Below are positions 49,826-62,473 of a DNA stretch of 64,000 nucleotides, piece after piece. This DNA is from Dipylidium caninum (Eukaryota > Platyhelminthes > Cestoda > Cyclophyllidea > Dipylidiidae), in assembly GCA_017562135.1 (NCBI GenBank), contig QEYB01000956.1:124001-188000 (forward strand), given 5' to 3'. How positions within the stretch are numbered: position 1 is the stretch's first letter; the number at the start of each line of letters is the position of its first letter. The notes under the pieces were generated by a model that searched no databases, was not told the origin of the DNA, and saw nothing but the letters and a program-made list of their open reading frames with translations. A program made the translations under genes and the position numbers.

Positions 49826-52800
49826 GTGTGTAAAATCGCTCGGCGTGGCATATATACCGGCGGTTATTCACCGTTCCTGCCCAGCCGTCCACCCACCCAT
49901 CCACTCATCCATGCCTCCACTCATTCACTCACTCACTCATGCGCGCGTACACACCTACGCACGCAAAACGACGCGTGCACAGTTGTGAGACAAGCTTCCG
50001 GCCTGTGGGGCATTGTAGGGTTCTCAAATCCTCCTCCTCATCTCCTCCTACTCCTCCTACTACTACTACTACAAGCATCTATCACACCCCACTCCACCCC
50101 ACCTCGCCCCACTTCATCCCGTGCCACCCCTTATCTCATGAGCAGGTAAGTTCTGAATGCGGGATAACGTGCTCCCTCTCTATAAGCATATAATGTACTG
50201 TTTGTGGTCACATCCTGCCAGCATCAGCGGTAGTGGAGGCAGGGTGTGGAAAAAGTTACAATTCGGAGCTGGGCGGTGTGGAAGCAGAACTCGCAAAGCG
50301 TGCGCACACATACGCGTGCGTCTGCGTCCCCTGTTCCGTCATGCATCTGAAAGCGGGCGTGCCCGGAAGTCAGAGTCCCTCTCTCTTCCCCCCTCTCCTC
50401 TCCTCGAGCTCGATGGGGGAACGACGTTCAAGCTACCGGATATCGTCGTGTGCGCGCAAACGCACGCACGTACGCACACGGGGGAACGGATACAGTTGCT
50501 AACGGAAACGACTGCGATGGCGATGAATGTGTGTGTGGGTGAGAGAGAGAGGGAGGGAGAGGAAGGGGACAGGAGAGAGGAACGGCCGGGCAGTTCGGTC
50601 AACTGCGCGATACCTTGTCATTGGATAGTAGAGCGAGAGCAAGAGAAGCACAGATTTAGGCTATTTAAAAAGGATGTTAGTGAAAACGATTGCCAGAACA
50701 CATTCGAAATTGAATGCTGAACGGGTACAGAAGGGTCCAATAGCACAACTCCCTTTCATCCGTTTAAATAGGGACCTCAACATAAATAGACTGTATTTGT
50801 TGGGATGAAGTAACATTTGACCTCCGATTTTATTTTTTCAGACGATTGACTTTTCAAGTCTGATATCGTGTGTTCTTTCATCCGTCTACATTCTTCTCAC
50901 CTCTAGTTAATTAGACCTTCACAAATTATCCGAAGCAATAATTGAAGGCTGTGACCACACAAGCAGGCCGCAAGTCAATTTCATATAGTTGCCGAGTCAT
51001 ATTTTTAATAGCGCAGCATAAAGGAGGATCGGGACGGAATGGGTGGTTAAATCAACATTCATCTTAGAAAACTATGGTTTGCGGATAAAATGATAAAAAA
51101 GTATACTCTTCATACTAGTTCTGTTAACAAATTGGGAATATTCTTGAGTACCATAGTGGGGCGTTAACCGGAGAATAGTTGAGTAGATCGTTGCATATTG
51201 CATAAAATATTCAACTGTGGTACGCTCCGATATGGAGACAGGAGGTAAACGTCAGCGGATGGGCGAGGAGGCGGGAGAGCGAAAGAGGGTTGGATATGTT
51301 GCTTCCTACGTATCCCAGTTGAAGTGTTAATTCGAATGTAACATTTGGTAGGAAACGCAGGCACGTACGCAAGTTGTTACAATGGACGATGAAGATGACG
51401 CTGGCGAAGTTGTGTAGAAGAGGGGAGGGCGTGAAATGTATTCTCTAGTAATCCATCTAAATATAATAAAAGATAACACCGTCCGAATCAAATGTTGATG
51501 TTCCACCAGGCTTGATGAAGGTCCAACGCACATTTGGGTTTGCTTTTTCATGTATCCATCACTTTCACTTTGCATCAAGAAAACGTAGCATCCGGAAGAT
51601 CAGAATCGATAGAGAACTAACGGCATTAACCGCTGAGACAACTTTTAGATTGTTGACTTGACAAACTTCTCGACGTAAATACACCCTTTTTCCCTTTTTT
51701 TCCCGGTGCCATATATGCTCGTACCGCATTCTCGTCTCATCTCGAAGACCTTATCGGGTGAACCGAAAATTAATTACGATTTTTGCTATATGAGGTGGCA
51801 ACGCCTTGTTTTAATTTGCGCTCAGGGAACGTAAAAATGCAGTCTTGATTGGAGAGTTTTCTGTCATCTTTTATCACCCCATTCGAGCTCCTTACTGATT
51901 CGTAGAGCCCAGCCTACTTTGTTAAAACACCAAATAATCATCTGTTGGTCTAATGAAATCATTAATCAAACAACTCCAACAGAACCCTCTCTAATTTCCG
52001 AAGTGCAACACAGGCCTCTATTTTTGGTCACTGAGAGCCGAGAAATATTCTCTAAGTGCTAGAACAAATACTACATTGTGCTGGTTTTTAAAATTTAGGA
52101 GAAAGTTAGACAGAAGATACGGCACTCAGAATCCTCATCAAATGAAAAGGCTAAGGGGAATAAGCCTCTCTCATGACGTAGTCGTCAGGTAGCTGGCTTG
52201 AAAGACAGTGGTTCACTCCTTTCCTGCCCGCCTAAATGGCGATTTTGCATTGTTTTGGTGGTAAGAAGATTTGTGAGAGATGACAAGACTTGGACATTAT
52301 GGGACACGACTTGGTGCCACGCATCCGAGTGGGCACACTCCGTCGGCCAACGACGCTGTGGACAAATAGCTCAATGTAAACAGCTGAGAGACTGTTGTTT
52401 AGTCCATTATAAAGGTGCGATATTGCATTTAAATCAACTTCGGAGGCTGGGAAAGGAACGATCTGTGAGGCGCACATCCCTGCCAAATATCACTAGGACT
52501 TCGAGATTATAAAGGAAACGTGAAGTGCAGAATTATGCCACGGGTAAGACAACTCAACCTGGACATTTTTAATTTACATCCCTCGATTGAGTGTACCAGA
52601 GGATTTTTCAGACAATGCACCGGCACCGCACACGCCTCTGTATACTCATGTGCCTACGGGGGAAGATCATGGATCCTACCATGTGTTAAAAAGATCCCTT
52701 GAACGAAATGGATCTTGGGGTGAGTCGTCGACTCTACAATCGCCTTGTTGTTAGGTACCTCACAGGTCACATGGACATAAAAGGCTATGGCTCAGCTTTG

Positions 52801-53089
52801 GTCAAGATGTTACCGCATTCTTGACTTGGAGTAAAACATGACACGTCTCTACTACTTAAAACAAATCATCCGTGAAATTTCGTAAGGAGTGGTTGAGTAC
52901 TATCGTCATAGAAATGTTAGGAACTAGATTTGAACGTATAGATGAACTGTCATTTGCATTTCAGACGTGTTGGATATGAGTAGTGGTCCGTAGAATTAGG
53001 ACAGACTTCCAGTCATTGGTAAGATACTAATTTACAAATTAATTCCTTGTCTACTCATTACTCGACTCCGTTATTCAAAATTCCTCCGT

Positions 53090-53700
53090 TTTTCCATTTA
53101 TCCAACCATTAACTAATTAAGGAGTGAAGTCACTAGTTCGCTGACTTGTTAATTACTTTATTTGTGTGTAATTTACGCAATCCTTCACTTATTAGACGCT
53201 TATTTTCATCCTTACTTTGTGCCATATTAGTTATTTTCGTTCATGCGTTCACTTCTCGTTCTCCCCTTTTACGATCACTAAATGCCTTAATTCATTTGTT
53301 CCATGTTTAGCTGTCCCGTCAAGTCAGCAACAGTTTACGCACTGCTTCGACCACACATTCTTTTTTTATGTTTAATAGATTAATTTCTTCAGTAAGTCGT
53401 TCATTGCTCAACAAATAGTTGATTTGCTCATTCGAAAACCACTCCCATCTCAATTCATTCATTTACTCTTTCATTCATGTATTCATGCATTCAACTCATT
53501 GCCAATTTATTTATTATGTTACAAAGTACTTGACTAATTTCCTCCATTCCTTTATTTCTTCAGTGTTTCGGTGATGCATAAGTTGATTTCCATTTCATTA
53601 ATTTACTAGTTCACTTATTCGCTGATCGTTGCTTCTTCGTCGTCTGATTGCAACTCTCTTTAGCTAAATTCTTCTTCTTATTCACGCATTGATCCTACCA
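53090..53700. repeat. Long degenerate TTCA/CATT-rich tract
   Basis: About 0.6 kb dominated by TTCATT, TCATTCA and TTTATT units with many substitutions, on the same strand as the tetranucleotide blocks at 38 and 40 kb. It is probably an old expanded microsatellite. Confidence 0.65.
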
Positions 53701-55625
53701 TATTCCTGATACTCTGTCCTATGCTGCAACCATCCAATAAGTTCTCTAAACCTCGTCTCAGGCCCTCTCTCCTCTTTGGAACGATACTTATTAAGCGCTG
53801 TGGCGAAACATTCTATTTTCCTATCACCAGAACGAGACTATTTTACCATGATATTTGGTTCCAGCTCCAATCCATGGCTGAACCAGCGAAATTCCCTTTT
53901 ATTGTACATGAGTTTCTCATTTTAAGGATTCGCAAGTTTTACCTCTTTGCCTGCCTTCTTAACCCGTTTCTTTCCCCCTTCTTCCGTCTTCAGCGAGTAG
54001 CATAATGGCCCCTGAGTCGGGTATTGTTCTACACCGCACTGTCTGTGAGTGGCCTATGTCCAAATGTACATTCATTCGCGTTGATGCCTGTGTTACTCTG
54101 GCCCCAATTCCAGTCCTTACGAGTAGGTATGTCCACAGTCTATCAATTGTGCGGACCGAAACAATATAATGTAACATTGCCCTCTAGTGGGATGAGAGGA
54201 GAAAACAAGCGTTACCTCCCTTCCTCGTCCAGCGCCCCTCTCCATCTCCTGCCCAGTCGAAGAGATGTGGACCACTGTTCAAACACTTGTAACGAGGCGA
54301 CTGCGAAGAGCAACTCAGGCGTGACTTTGAAATGAGAGATGCACTCACAACCTCATTTTCCCTTCTCTGCAGGCCTTCATTTCGGTATTGGGTGCCAGTG
54401 CTAAATTCGATTCCACTTGGTCTTAAGAATGCTACACAATCTAGATTGCTTGCACCCACCATTACGATATTCAATGACAATAGAAAAGCATCTCCATATA
54501 GGTGTTCGGTTCATATTATTGGCGTGCGTCGGATTCACAATCTTATTAGAACATTCAAAGACCAATTAATTGGCCACTGCTTCAGCATATGTCGATCATG
54601 ATAGGCGGCTATAAAAGTGGGAATATTGGGAAGCGAACTGAACTGAAATCGCGCACACTTAATAAACTTGATTGGAATTCGTTTGATGTGTTATTCCAAG
54701 CCACTAAGTTCAATTGTCAAGGCAAATAAAACCGAGATGGAGAAGGTGAAGCATGGAGAGAGGTTGATTCTACTTACTCGTTTCCATGTGACAATTGCCG
54801 ATAGTTATGTTGTGGAGAGGGGTTGTAGTCGGAGACAATGATACGAAATGCCCGTTCACACGAGTGCTGCCGCCAATGAAGCAGCGAGATACCATTAAAC
54901 AGAAACAGATCACACTCGGTGTAACACCGAGTAGGGAGGGGGGAAAGATGGTGTAGGACAAAGGGGAGGAAAGGAGGTGTGCTGCTTTGAGAAAGAGAGG
55001 TTGCTTGAGGCTGGTGGTAATGCAGTTTGTAATCATCGTTCAGCTTGCTTCTTACAGCGCATGGTCAACTAGACGATGTGGAGAGTGGTTGATTTAAACT
55101 GAATGCAAATAAGGAGAGTTTGTCCTGCAAAAATCTCCTTACTTTTCACCTTCACATAGGTTTGCTGTTGCCCTCAAGTTCAGCTAGTAGAATTAAAAAA
55201 GTATTAATTTAATGAACATGGAAAAAAACTCACTGAAGAAGATGAGCAATTAATTTATCCCTCAGTGTAGACATCAGTACGCTGCTTTTGGCTATTCATT
55301 CATTTGGTCAGTATTCACCATCATCTTTAAGGCGAAAATCCGTTTGCCTACACTTTCGACTGCTAATTCTGTGAATAAAATCGGCTTCTTGCAAGTGACT
55401 AACTCAGGCTCTTTAGTAGGTAAAAAAGTCTGCTTACTGTAGCTCTCCATCGTTCCCGTTGGATGTGGCATTGAATTCGGATTCTCAATGGAGGCGAATT
55501 ATAGCAGTTCAGTTTAACAGTCATAATTATTTAATTATGGTGAAATAAAGCGACACTCCTATATAAAATAGATAGCGGTCCAAGAGAATCGTTATGAAAA
55601 CAAGTTGTCGACAAGAATAAATATC

Positions 55626-57811
55626 TTAGAACGAAGTAGTCGAGAAACAAAACATCCGGCTCAGAAAAATATCTCCGTAAAAATCGAAAACATCGTTACT
55701 TTCTACATTTAAGTAGCACATTTTTATAAGAGGGCCATTTTTGACAGTGTTTAATTTAGATTGCTTCACGACAGTTGGATTAACACACGCCTTGACACCG
55801 CCACCTCTTGAGAGACCAATGATCCGTTGTCCCCCTGGACCGAGCATTCGACGCAATGACTGTGTAGAGTGTACCCAACTTTCGGAAGAAAAGTGGAATA
55901 ACCACTTAGGCGTGGCGAACTAAAGTTCACTGGGGAAAGCCACTTTCAGGACTCACCCTGACATAAGAAGCTTAACTTCTCCGCCCTGGTGGCTTTTAGC
56001 GATTTCCTCTGCCTCCGGACGTACTCTAGCAGGAGGGTGACACATGTTTCCAAGCGGCTCCACGAAGAGGGAAGATCCTCGATTCTTTAGTGCAATTTCA
56101 ATTCCCTATACAATTAACCCAACAGTATTTATGCGTTCAATATGGATCTTGACTGACTTTCAGCCTAATATGCCTAAAGTCTTCCATCATTTATTGGACG
56201 ATTACTTTAACTCACTTCGAACTTAACATGGGGATGAATTTGGGGGACGCCCGGTAGAGTGTCGTCTGTAGTGTTTAGTGCAGCCGCGACACCTTGACTG
56301 TTTCTCAACAATTTCAGCTGATCGTTCCCATGGAAGTAGGATTCATTCGCTGAAGGCTTCTGTTCAGGGGAGGATGGACTGAAGTTCCATATTTTTGAAA
56401 CATTATCAATGGTGGAATATGGCGTTGAGGCTTTTGAGCGTCTTGCACACGCGACTGATTGAGCCTTTCTGAATCCGACGGCGCTGATATCATGTAAGTT
56501 TTAAGGATCAAATGATTAATTCCTCAATTAGTTTTCTGATATTGTCCGACTTATTAGATACATAATTGGTACTAGCCAGATGTAGGAGTAGAAATCAACA
56601 GAAATACTGAGTAGTTGACATTTCAGACGCATACTTACTCAGACCAACCCTGATTGAGTACATTACTCAACCCGTCACTGGTCAGTCCACGACCTCTCAG
56701 GAAAATTTCTTTCGCCTCTTCCGTTACTCTCGGCTTACAAAATTCGGTTTTAACAGCGATAGCGGAGTGTGCCTCGAGGAAAGGAAGTCCAATAAATAGA
56801 TCATTCGAAAGATTTTGACAAAGTTCATTTCAATGGAAACGAAATCAAGATATTTGAAGTTTTGAGAATCGATGTACTAAGGCTATAAGATACCTCCTCA
56901 TTTTGACAAAAATATCGCTTTTTAGGCTGGAATAAGTTGACAGCGTCGGTATTAATCGGAGGGCAAGAATGGAATATACTGTTAGTTCCACAGCCACGAC
57001 GCCAATTTTCTTGACTCTCTTCGCCCTGTAAACGAAGCCTATATGGTTGAGAAGTAGAAGGTGATGTCATTATAATGTTAGTTCCACAGCCGCGACGCCA
57101 GTTTTCTTGACTCTCTTCGCCCCGTAAACGAGGTCTACGTGGTCAGAAAGAAGAAAACAATGTCAGTAGGTCAGGCTAAAGAATTCTAAGATATTTTGAA
57201 AAGTGAATAATCAAGAGCATATTATGACCAATGCCATTTAAGAATTTTGTTTGAGTTAACAGCGATATACAGGATATGTTACAGTGACTAGTAAATGAAA
57301 TCGACCGAAAATCTGCAAGGTGAGAAGTCATAAACACAATGAACTTTGAAGTAATTTCCGATAACCCCAAGACTAAGGGTTAAAACAGCTTTGTTTAGTA
57401 AGGTAGATGTATTTACACCGCTATCTAATCAATCCACTTTTCATTAGAGAATCCATCTTAGTAGTATTTAGCTTTAAACGGATACTGTCTTTACCTATTG
57501 GCTGAGTTAATACTGTTGAGTTGTGAGGACGACAGACACCGGTTTATAATGGGTTGTTCTTGACTTAAAATTGAAGTAGAAATCTTGGAGGGTTGGTCAA
57601 GAGAGTTAAATGTGATTTGATCAAGATAACTGAGTTTGGCTTTTTCTAACGCCTCTTCGTCACGAAGACGTTGGTTAGCAAGATTTTCTGATTCGTCATT
57701 TGAGGTTGCAAACCGAATTCGTAGACTCTGCTTAGAAGGCGATTGGACACTTTTAAGCCCAGTAAGAGAACTTCGATTAGGACATTGGAATGTGGCGATA
57801 TCTTTGGCCAT
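55626..57811 (-). CDS. Unrecognised protein with recurring R-x-x-x-E(A/S)-x5-10-G-x-G motif
   Basis: Six exons fit together on the minus strand: 57495-57811 (ATG), 56894-57134, 56639-56772, 56216-56468, 55957-56084 and 55626-55878. They have matching phases (2, 0, 2, 0, 2), total 1326 nt and end at TAA, giving 441 residues. I do not recognise the protein. A related segment recurs about six times: RLRDEEALEKAKL, RLRGEESQENWRRGCGTN, RLQGEESQENWRRGCGTN, RVTEEAKEIFLRGRGL, RVRPEAEEIAKSHQGGEVK and MLGPGGQRIIGLSRGGGVK. Copies 2 and 3 come from a 96-bp tandem duplication. The rest is Ser/Asn/Gln-rich and probably disordered, with no signal peptide or membrane segment. A TTTATATTTAG acceptor lies six bases before the ATG, so a 5' UTR exon is likely; a GTAAGT donor at 58346 is a candidate partner. 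The acceptors at 56772 and 56084 are the least certain. The last exon's tail may be spliced differently. Confidence 0.68.
56982..57173 (-). repeat. 96-bp tandem duplication spanning an intron/exon boundary
   Basis: Two copies, 56982-57077 and 57078-about 57173, share long stretches such as CGCCAATTTTCTTGACTCTC (CGCCAGTTTTCTTGACTCTC in the other copy). The unit is 32 codons long and in frame. The 57078 copy continues past the exon start at 57134 into the upstream intron, so the other copy carries a former intron end (ACCATATAG) read as coding sequence. Confidence 0.85.
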
Positions 57812-60800
57812 TACATCAAACCTAAATATAAAGCAGGTGCTTCCACAGTGAATCAGCCTTCGGTGAAATATTACGAAAAATCACAGCTAGTCACAAGATA
57901 AATACGATATTTTATGTAAGTGTATGTGTAATGTGACGTTGCTAACAATTGTATGACTCAATGGCTGTGAATTATGTGGGTCACTCGTACAGTTAAATTT
58001 GAACGAGAGAGTTTTATCCTTAAATAATCATTCCGTAAAAGGGCATACCATTGTCATGTTGAAATGGTAACTGGCAAACATACTCCAAAATGACCCTTAA
58101 TCGGTTGGTTTAAACTGTCAAACATGCCTCAAATTTATTGTAAAGCTGATTAGAAATTTAAGTGCACGCAAAACTTATTATTTTTGCTTCAGTTTTACCT
58201 TTTTGGATTATTGTAACTCTAGTAGAATGACGACTGGACAGATAAATTGTGGAGAGAATGCATCAAACAGAGAAACAAAATCATGTTTCAATATAATTCA
58301 ATTTTCAGATCATAACCGACAAGTCTTTTTGGTCCCGTAAACTTACTAAGAGTCTTCCGAAATTCTCTTCTTCGACATGCGTGCGACTCGAAGCCACGGA
58401 TATCCCCATAAGCCGAATTATTACGTGTAGTATTACAGCAACTAACTAACACATAACAACTTCGTTTTAGCACGATTTTCGTGGTGCTCAGTCGGTCGGT
58501 CAACGACAGGAATTATTACAAATACACATATATCTGTAGAAAGTTAATGGATTTGTACAGCAAGTAAACAGTTTTATGCGCCACAACCCACTTTATTCTT
58601 TAATGGGCCGATATTCATAGATTTCTATCAATACAGAAACTGGGTACATTTTCTCCTCCCGAATGAAATACCGCTGAACCAGTGATTGATAGGAAGTGTC
58701 GATTTGAGTTTCGATTCACTCCGCGAAAGGCTTTACGTGGTTTCGAAGGAAAGCAGCGTAAAACGTTATGCTTGATTATCAATGATTTGGTGACATCAAC
58801 CTTGAAATATCGACTTTGGCCTGTGTTCAATTTTACACCCCATTATCTGGTTCAGGGTCAACGCTATTTCGAACCGTTAACGCCTTGATGCCAATCACGT
58901 AAAATTAGTAAACCCCTCAGGCAAAATCATGGATGGTCCAATATTCTCTCATTTTCTCCACACCCTTACCGCATTGTCGGATGAGAAAAGGCTAAAACTT
59001 GATATTCTAGTCCAAAGAGAGTGGTTGATTACGTATACTTCCAGTAAAATCTATGTTAACGTTTATGCAATAAGAAACCAGTTTGAAGATAATCATTCCA
59101 CCTGGATTGACAGCTACGATTAACCGCCATTCAAGACAAATTCCGTGGAACAGACTCCTGATCCCGTGTACAGACAAAGCGGCGACAGCCTAGTAATCAG
59201 ATGGATGCGATGAAAGGTAGTCGCCGTCCTATCTGATCTGTCTATGTCCTTAAGCTGATCTAGACACAGTTGTCGACCTCATCGAAGTGCTTTGAGTGAC
59301 TCACCTTTATCGTCATCGGTTCGCCGAATTTTCATGGCTCGGTGTAGTGTGGAGTCTGCAGTTTCAGGATGAGAACAACGTCTAATTTTTGTAATTTTAA
59401 ACCGAGTTGTGGTGAAAATAATTAGTAATGAAACTACACAACCACTAATAATAAAAATTAATGCCTAACGAACCTAAAGATAATGGTTGAATTGGATGAT
59501 TACAACATTGGTTTACTTAATACTCGATTGAATGGACAGATTCATGACACAGCACAAAATGATTTCCACCTTCCCTGAAGTTTTTATGAGAAATGGAAGT
59601 TGTACGCAGTGAAAACTCTAACAATTGTTATAAATGCTACTGATTCCACGAAGTAATAGACCCACTTTAACTAAGTAAGTCGATCTAGTATCGTGTTCAC
59701 AAAAATTGCTACTGTCTCTGTCGAGGCAAACACATTCATACCATGTTGTTACTAGACGCACTAGAGGTGAGAAACGAAATTAATTTTTGAACTTATGGTT
59801 AAATATATAACTTCGGTAGTAGAATAAATTCGTCTTAGATTGAATCGTTTTTATCATCAATGCGTCCCTTAAAATTTGGTCTTTTTCTACTGTCGGCACG
59901 TATCCTAGACATCTTTCTCCATTTCCTTACTTACTTTCTTTTTTGGATTCTAAAATGCATACCGTTTAAGTATCTTTAGATTTTAAATGGTCAGTGAGAC
60001 CTTGAGCTAACTCCAGGGCACCGAGAACTCCGTTAAACACTACGTGATTATCAACCCAAAATCTGTCAGGGCATCCTGCGAAGTAGCTTTTCCAGTGTAA
60101 TTTATTCTATTTGGTCAACGGGTATCTCCCATCTTCGCATTTCTCCAGGATAGAAAGAGGTCATAATCGCTAGGCTAACTCATGGTCATGGATATCAAAT
60201 CCGAGTTATTTTATTGAACTATTACTGTGATCATTTGTCATTACCTTCGGTTGGCACGTAGGAGTGGTGTATATACTTGAGTTATGGGCAAATTCACGGG
60301 GTCATGAGCCTATTATGCCATATGCAGAAATAGAGCATGGAGACCGACACAAGCATGTGATAACCGTAGAGGAGGCAGGCAACGCAAGCGATTTCAGCGT
60401 TACCGAATGTAGTTACTTAAAAGCCATTAGAACCAAACTAACCGTGAATCATATTTTGACTGTTTGATGTGTATTTTGGTTACTAGACCAATAAAGGCGT
60501 AGAAGGACCATGGAAATCAGCGTCCAAGCTTCATATAGCGGATTTTGATGAAATTAAGGTATACAATACGCCAATCATTATTATCACTATTAGAGATGGT
60601 GGATAGTCTGCTCTCCTCCACCATCCATTGAAGACTAATCAAAACGTTACAGTGATGAAAGCTAGCGTCAGAGAGGGTTGTGTCTGTCGATATTTATAAG
60701 TTGTCACTCCCATCAGGAGGCTTGTTATACCAGGAAGCGGGAGTTTCGAGAGAGGTAATTGGTTTAACTTGGGGAAAGGTAATGATTACATGTGTACCTA

Positions 60801-62473
60801 ATGGTGCCAGGAAATGTAAAAAAATGGAAACAGTTCCGAAATTCAAAACAAAAATTTAAATTTCTATTAAGATGGTCGATAAAGTGGAACATAATGCGCA
60901 TCATCATAATTCCGTCAATGCTTTTTTTCAGTGATTCTCCCCCTCCACAGGATGTGGTCCTGAACCTGGATTCTTCAAAAAGGGTCGAAAACCACATCTA
61001 AATAGAAATATGCCGATACACTGCAGCCCTTCCCAGTGAAAGTACACAAGATCTGATATCGTCTCCTCGTTAGGCAACTCTAAGTTCGCCATCATATTCG
61101 ACACCTACTTAGTCTCTGACCTTACCTAAAATATCACCTGAAATCTCAAGCCGGAATCCTTTGATTGTCGCCAAGCATAGTAACTCGGAAGGCAGGAGAG
61201 AAGTTCAACTGAAAATGTAAAATTACTCCATGATAATGGTAAATAATTGGAGAAATGTCACGAAGAACTTGCAAATTTCACGGCCAAAAGGTATTTTTGA
61301 CAAAATACTTTTTTTAAGGCAGTCAACTGAAGAGCGATCGAGAATAACAATTAAGGCCCTTGTTTCCACACAACATCGCCCTGGCAGTGTTACTACATGA
61401 GGTAACGGCATCAAGTTTAAAGTCGTGCTTGAATTTTGTTAGATTCGAAGCACTGTTCCAGGACGATTTCAAAGTCCGGAATAGTTAGGAAATGGGATGT
61501 TTCGTGTCAGGTAGAGAGGAGGGAAGTTATGATCCAGTGACGACGAGGATCGATATGGACGAAATGTCTTCTTTGTTGGTGATATTAAATTTATTGGGGG
61601 GAAGGGTGGGAAGGGGAGAGGAGGGAGAGGATGGAGGCGATGATTCGCGGCCCATTTTGATGTCCATATTGGGACCCACTTTGTCATGCAACTTATAGCC
61701 AAGGCTAATGTTAGGGTGGGTTCATCTTGCCAGTTAGCATACCTGCAGCCTGCTCCTAGAATCGAAACTTCGTAATTGAGCAACGGATCACTCCTATGCA
61801 GGCCTAAAAGTCTGGAGCTTTTAGCAGACCTTGCCTAATTCACCGACATGACGCTTACTACAAAATATTGAAGATTCTCGATGCGCTAAACGTCACAGTT
61901 TAGTGGTTAAGTGAGATTTGAATAGTGAGCGTTCACCCTCATTAGTAATTAAGTCCACTTGATTAATTTTATCGAAGGTTTAGGTAGTACAATGAAAGGT
62001 GCAGTCGCTTGCCACTCAATTGGACCAAAATCTCGTTCACTTTCAATCGTGTCAAATTCTTAAATTTAGATAGCTGTTTAGGATCTCGGTAGCTATTGGG
62101 TTTAAATATAGAAACATGATGAATCCGGAGTTAACATTTTCATGGTGGAAAGCAACAGCCTGCTAATTTACCGTTTCTAGTGGCCTTGGCCGAATCGCAT
62201 TGTTCATTTTGACGAGTTGTTGAACGTGCCTACGGTCAACCGCGTCACAAGCAGGTATTGGTATATGCCTAGCTTTCATCAGTCGGTTAGACAGCAGGCC
62301 GTCAGAATGGAATGAATTGGGCCTACTGACACTCAGAAATTTTTGTTTTCCATCACCCCTCGACAAATTAGACAAAATTAACACAGATCAGCCTTGTACT
62401 ATATTTGAGGTAGAGAATAGATATGGTAAGTATTTATTTAATTTGACGACACTGACAGAGATTATAGAGTATC
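57812..62473. other. Intergenic region upstream of the repeat-motif protein gene
   Basis: About 4.7 kb with no convincing gene. A possible 5' exon of the downstream gene ends at the GTAAGT donor at 58346. Short open frames at 58682-58888, 58929-59123 and 60264-60467 (plus) and 61469-61783 (minus) have no recognisable motif. An AATAAA on the minus strand at 62433-62438 belongs to the gene at 62474-63418. Confidence 0.5.
62433..62438 (-). promoter_or_regulatory. AATAAA polyadenylation signal of the FBXO4-like gene
   Basis: On the minus strand the hexamer AATAAA occurs about 36 bases after the stop codon of the 314-residue frame. It is the only canonical poly-A signal I could place confidently behind a gene here. 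Confidence 0.5.

Larger units (their letters stand above)
46200..55625. other. Gene desert with simple repeats
   Basis: About 9.4 kb without a convincing gene. It contains GGGA-rich sequence at about 47945-48000, a GGCA-rich repeat at 49745-49825, CCAC/CTCC-rich and CpG-rich stretches at about 49870-50560, and a long TTCA/CATT-rich tract at 53090-53700. Open frames at 49646-50149 and 50157-50720 (plus) overlie low-complexity or CpG-rich DNA and are not supported. An A-box-like sequence near 46918 and a B-box-like GTTCGAGTCCC relative near 49419 are far apart and give no tRNA. Confidence 0.5.

Noticed and set aside
49646..50720. Two consecutive plus-strand frames of 167 and 187 codons
   Set aside because: They overlie GGCA repeats, CTCC tracts and CpG-rich DNA. 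There is no conserved motif and several overlapping frames are open on both strands.
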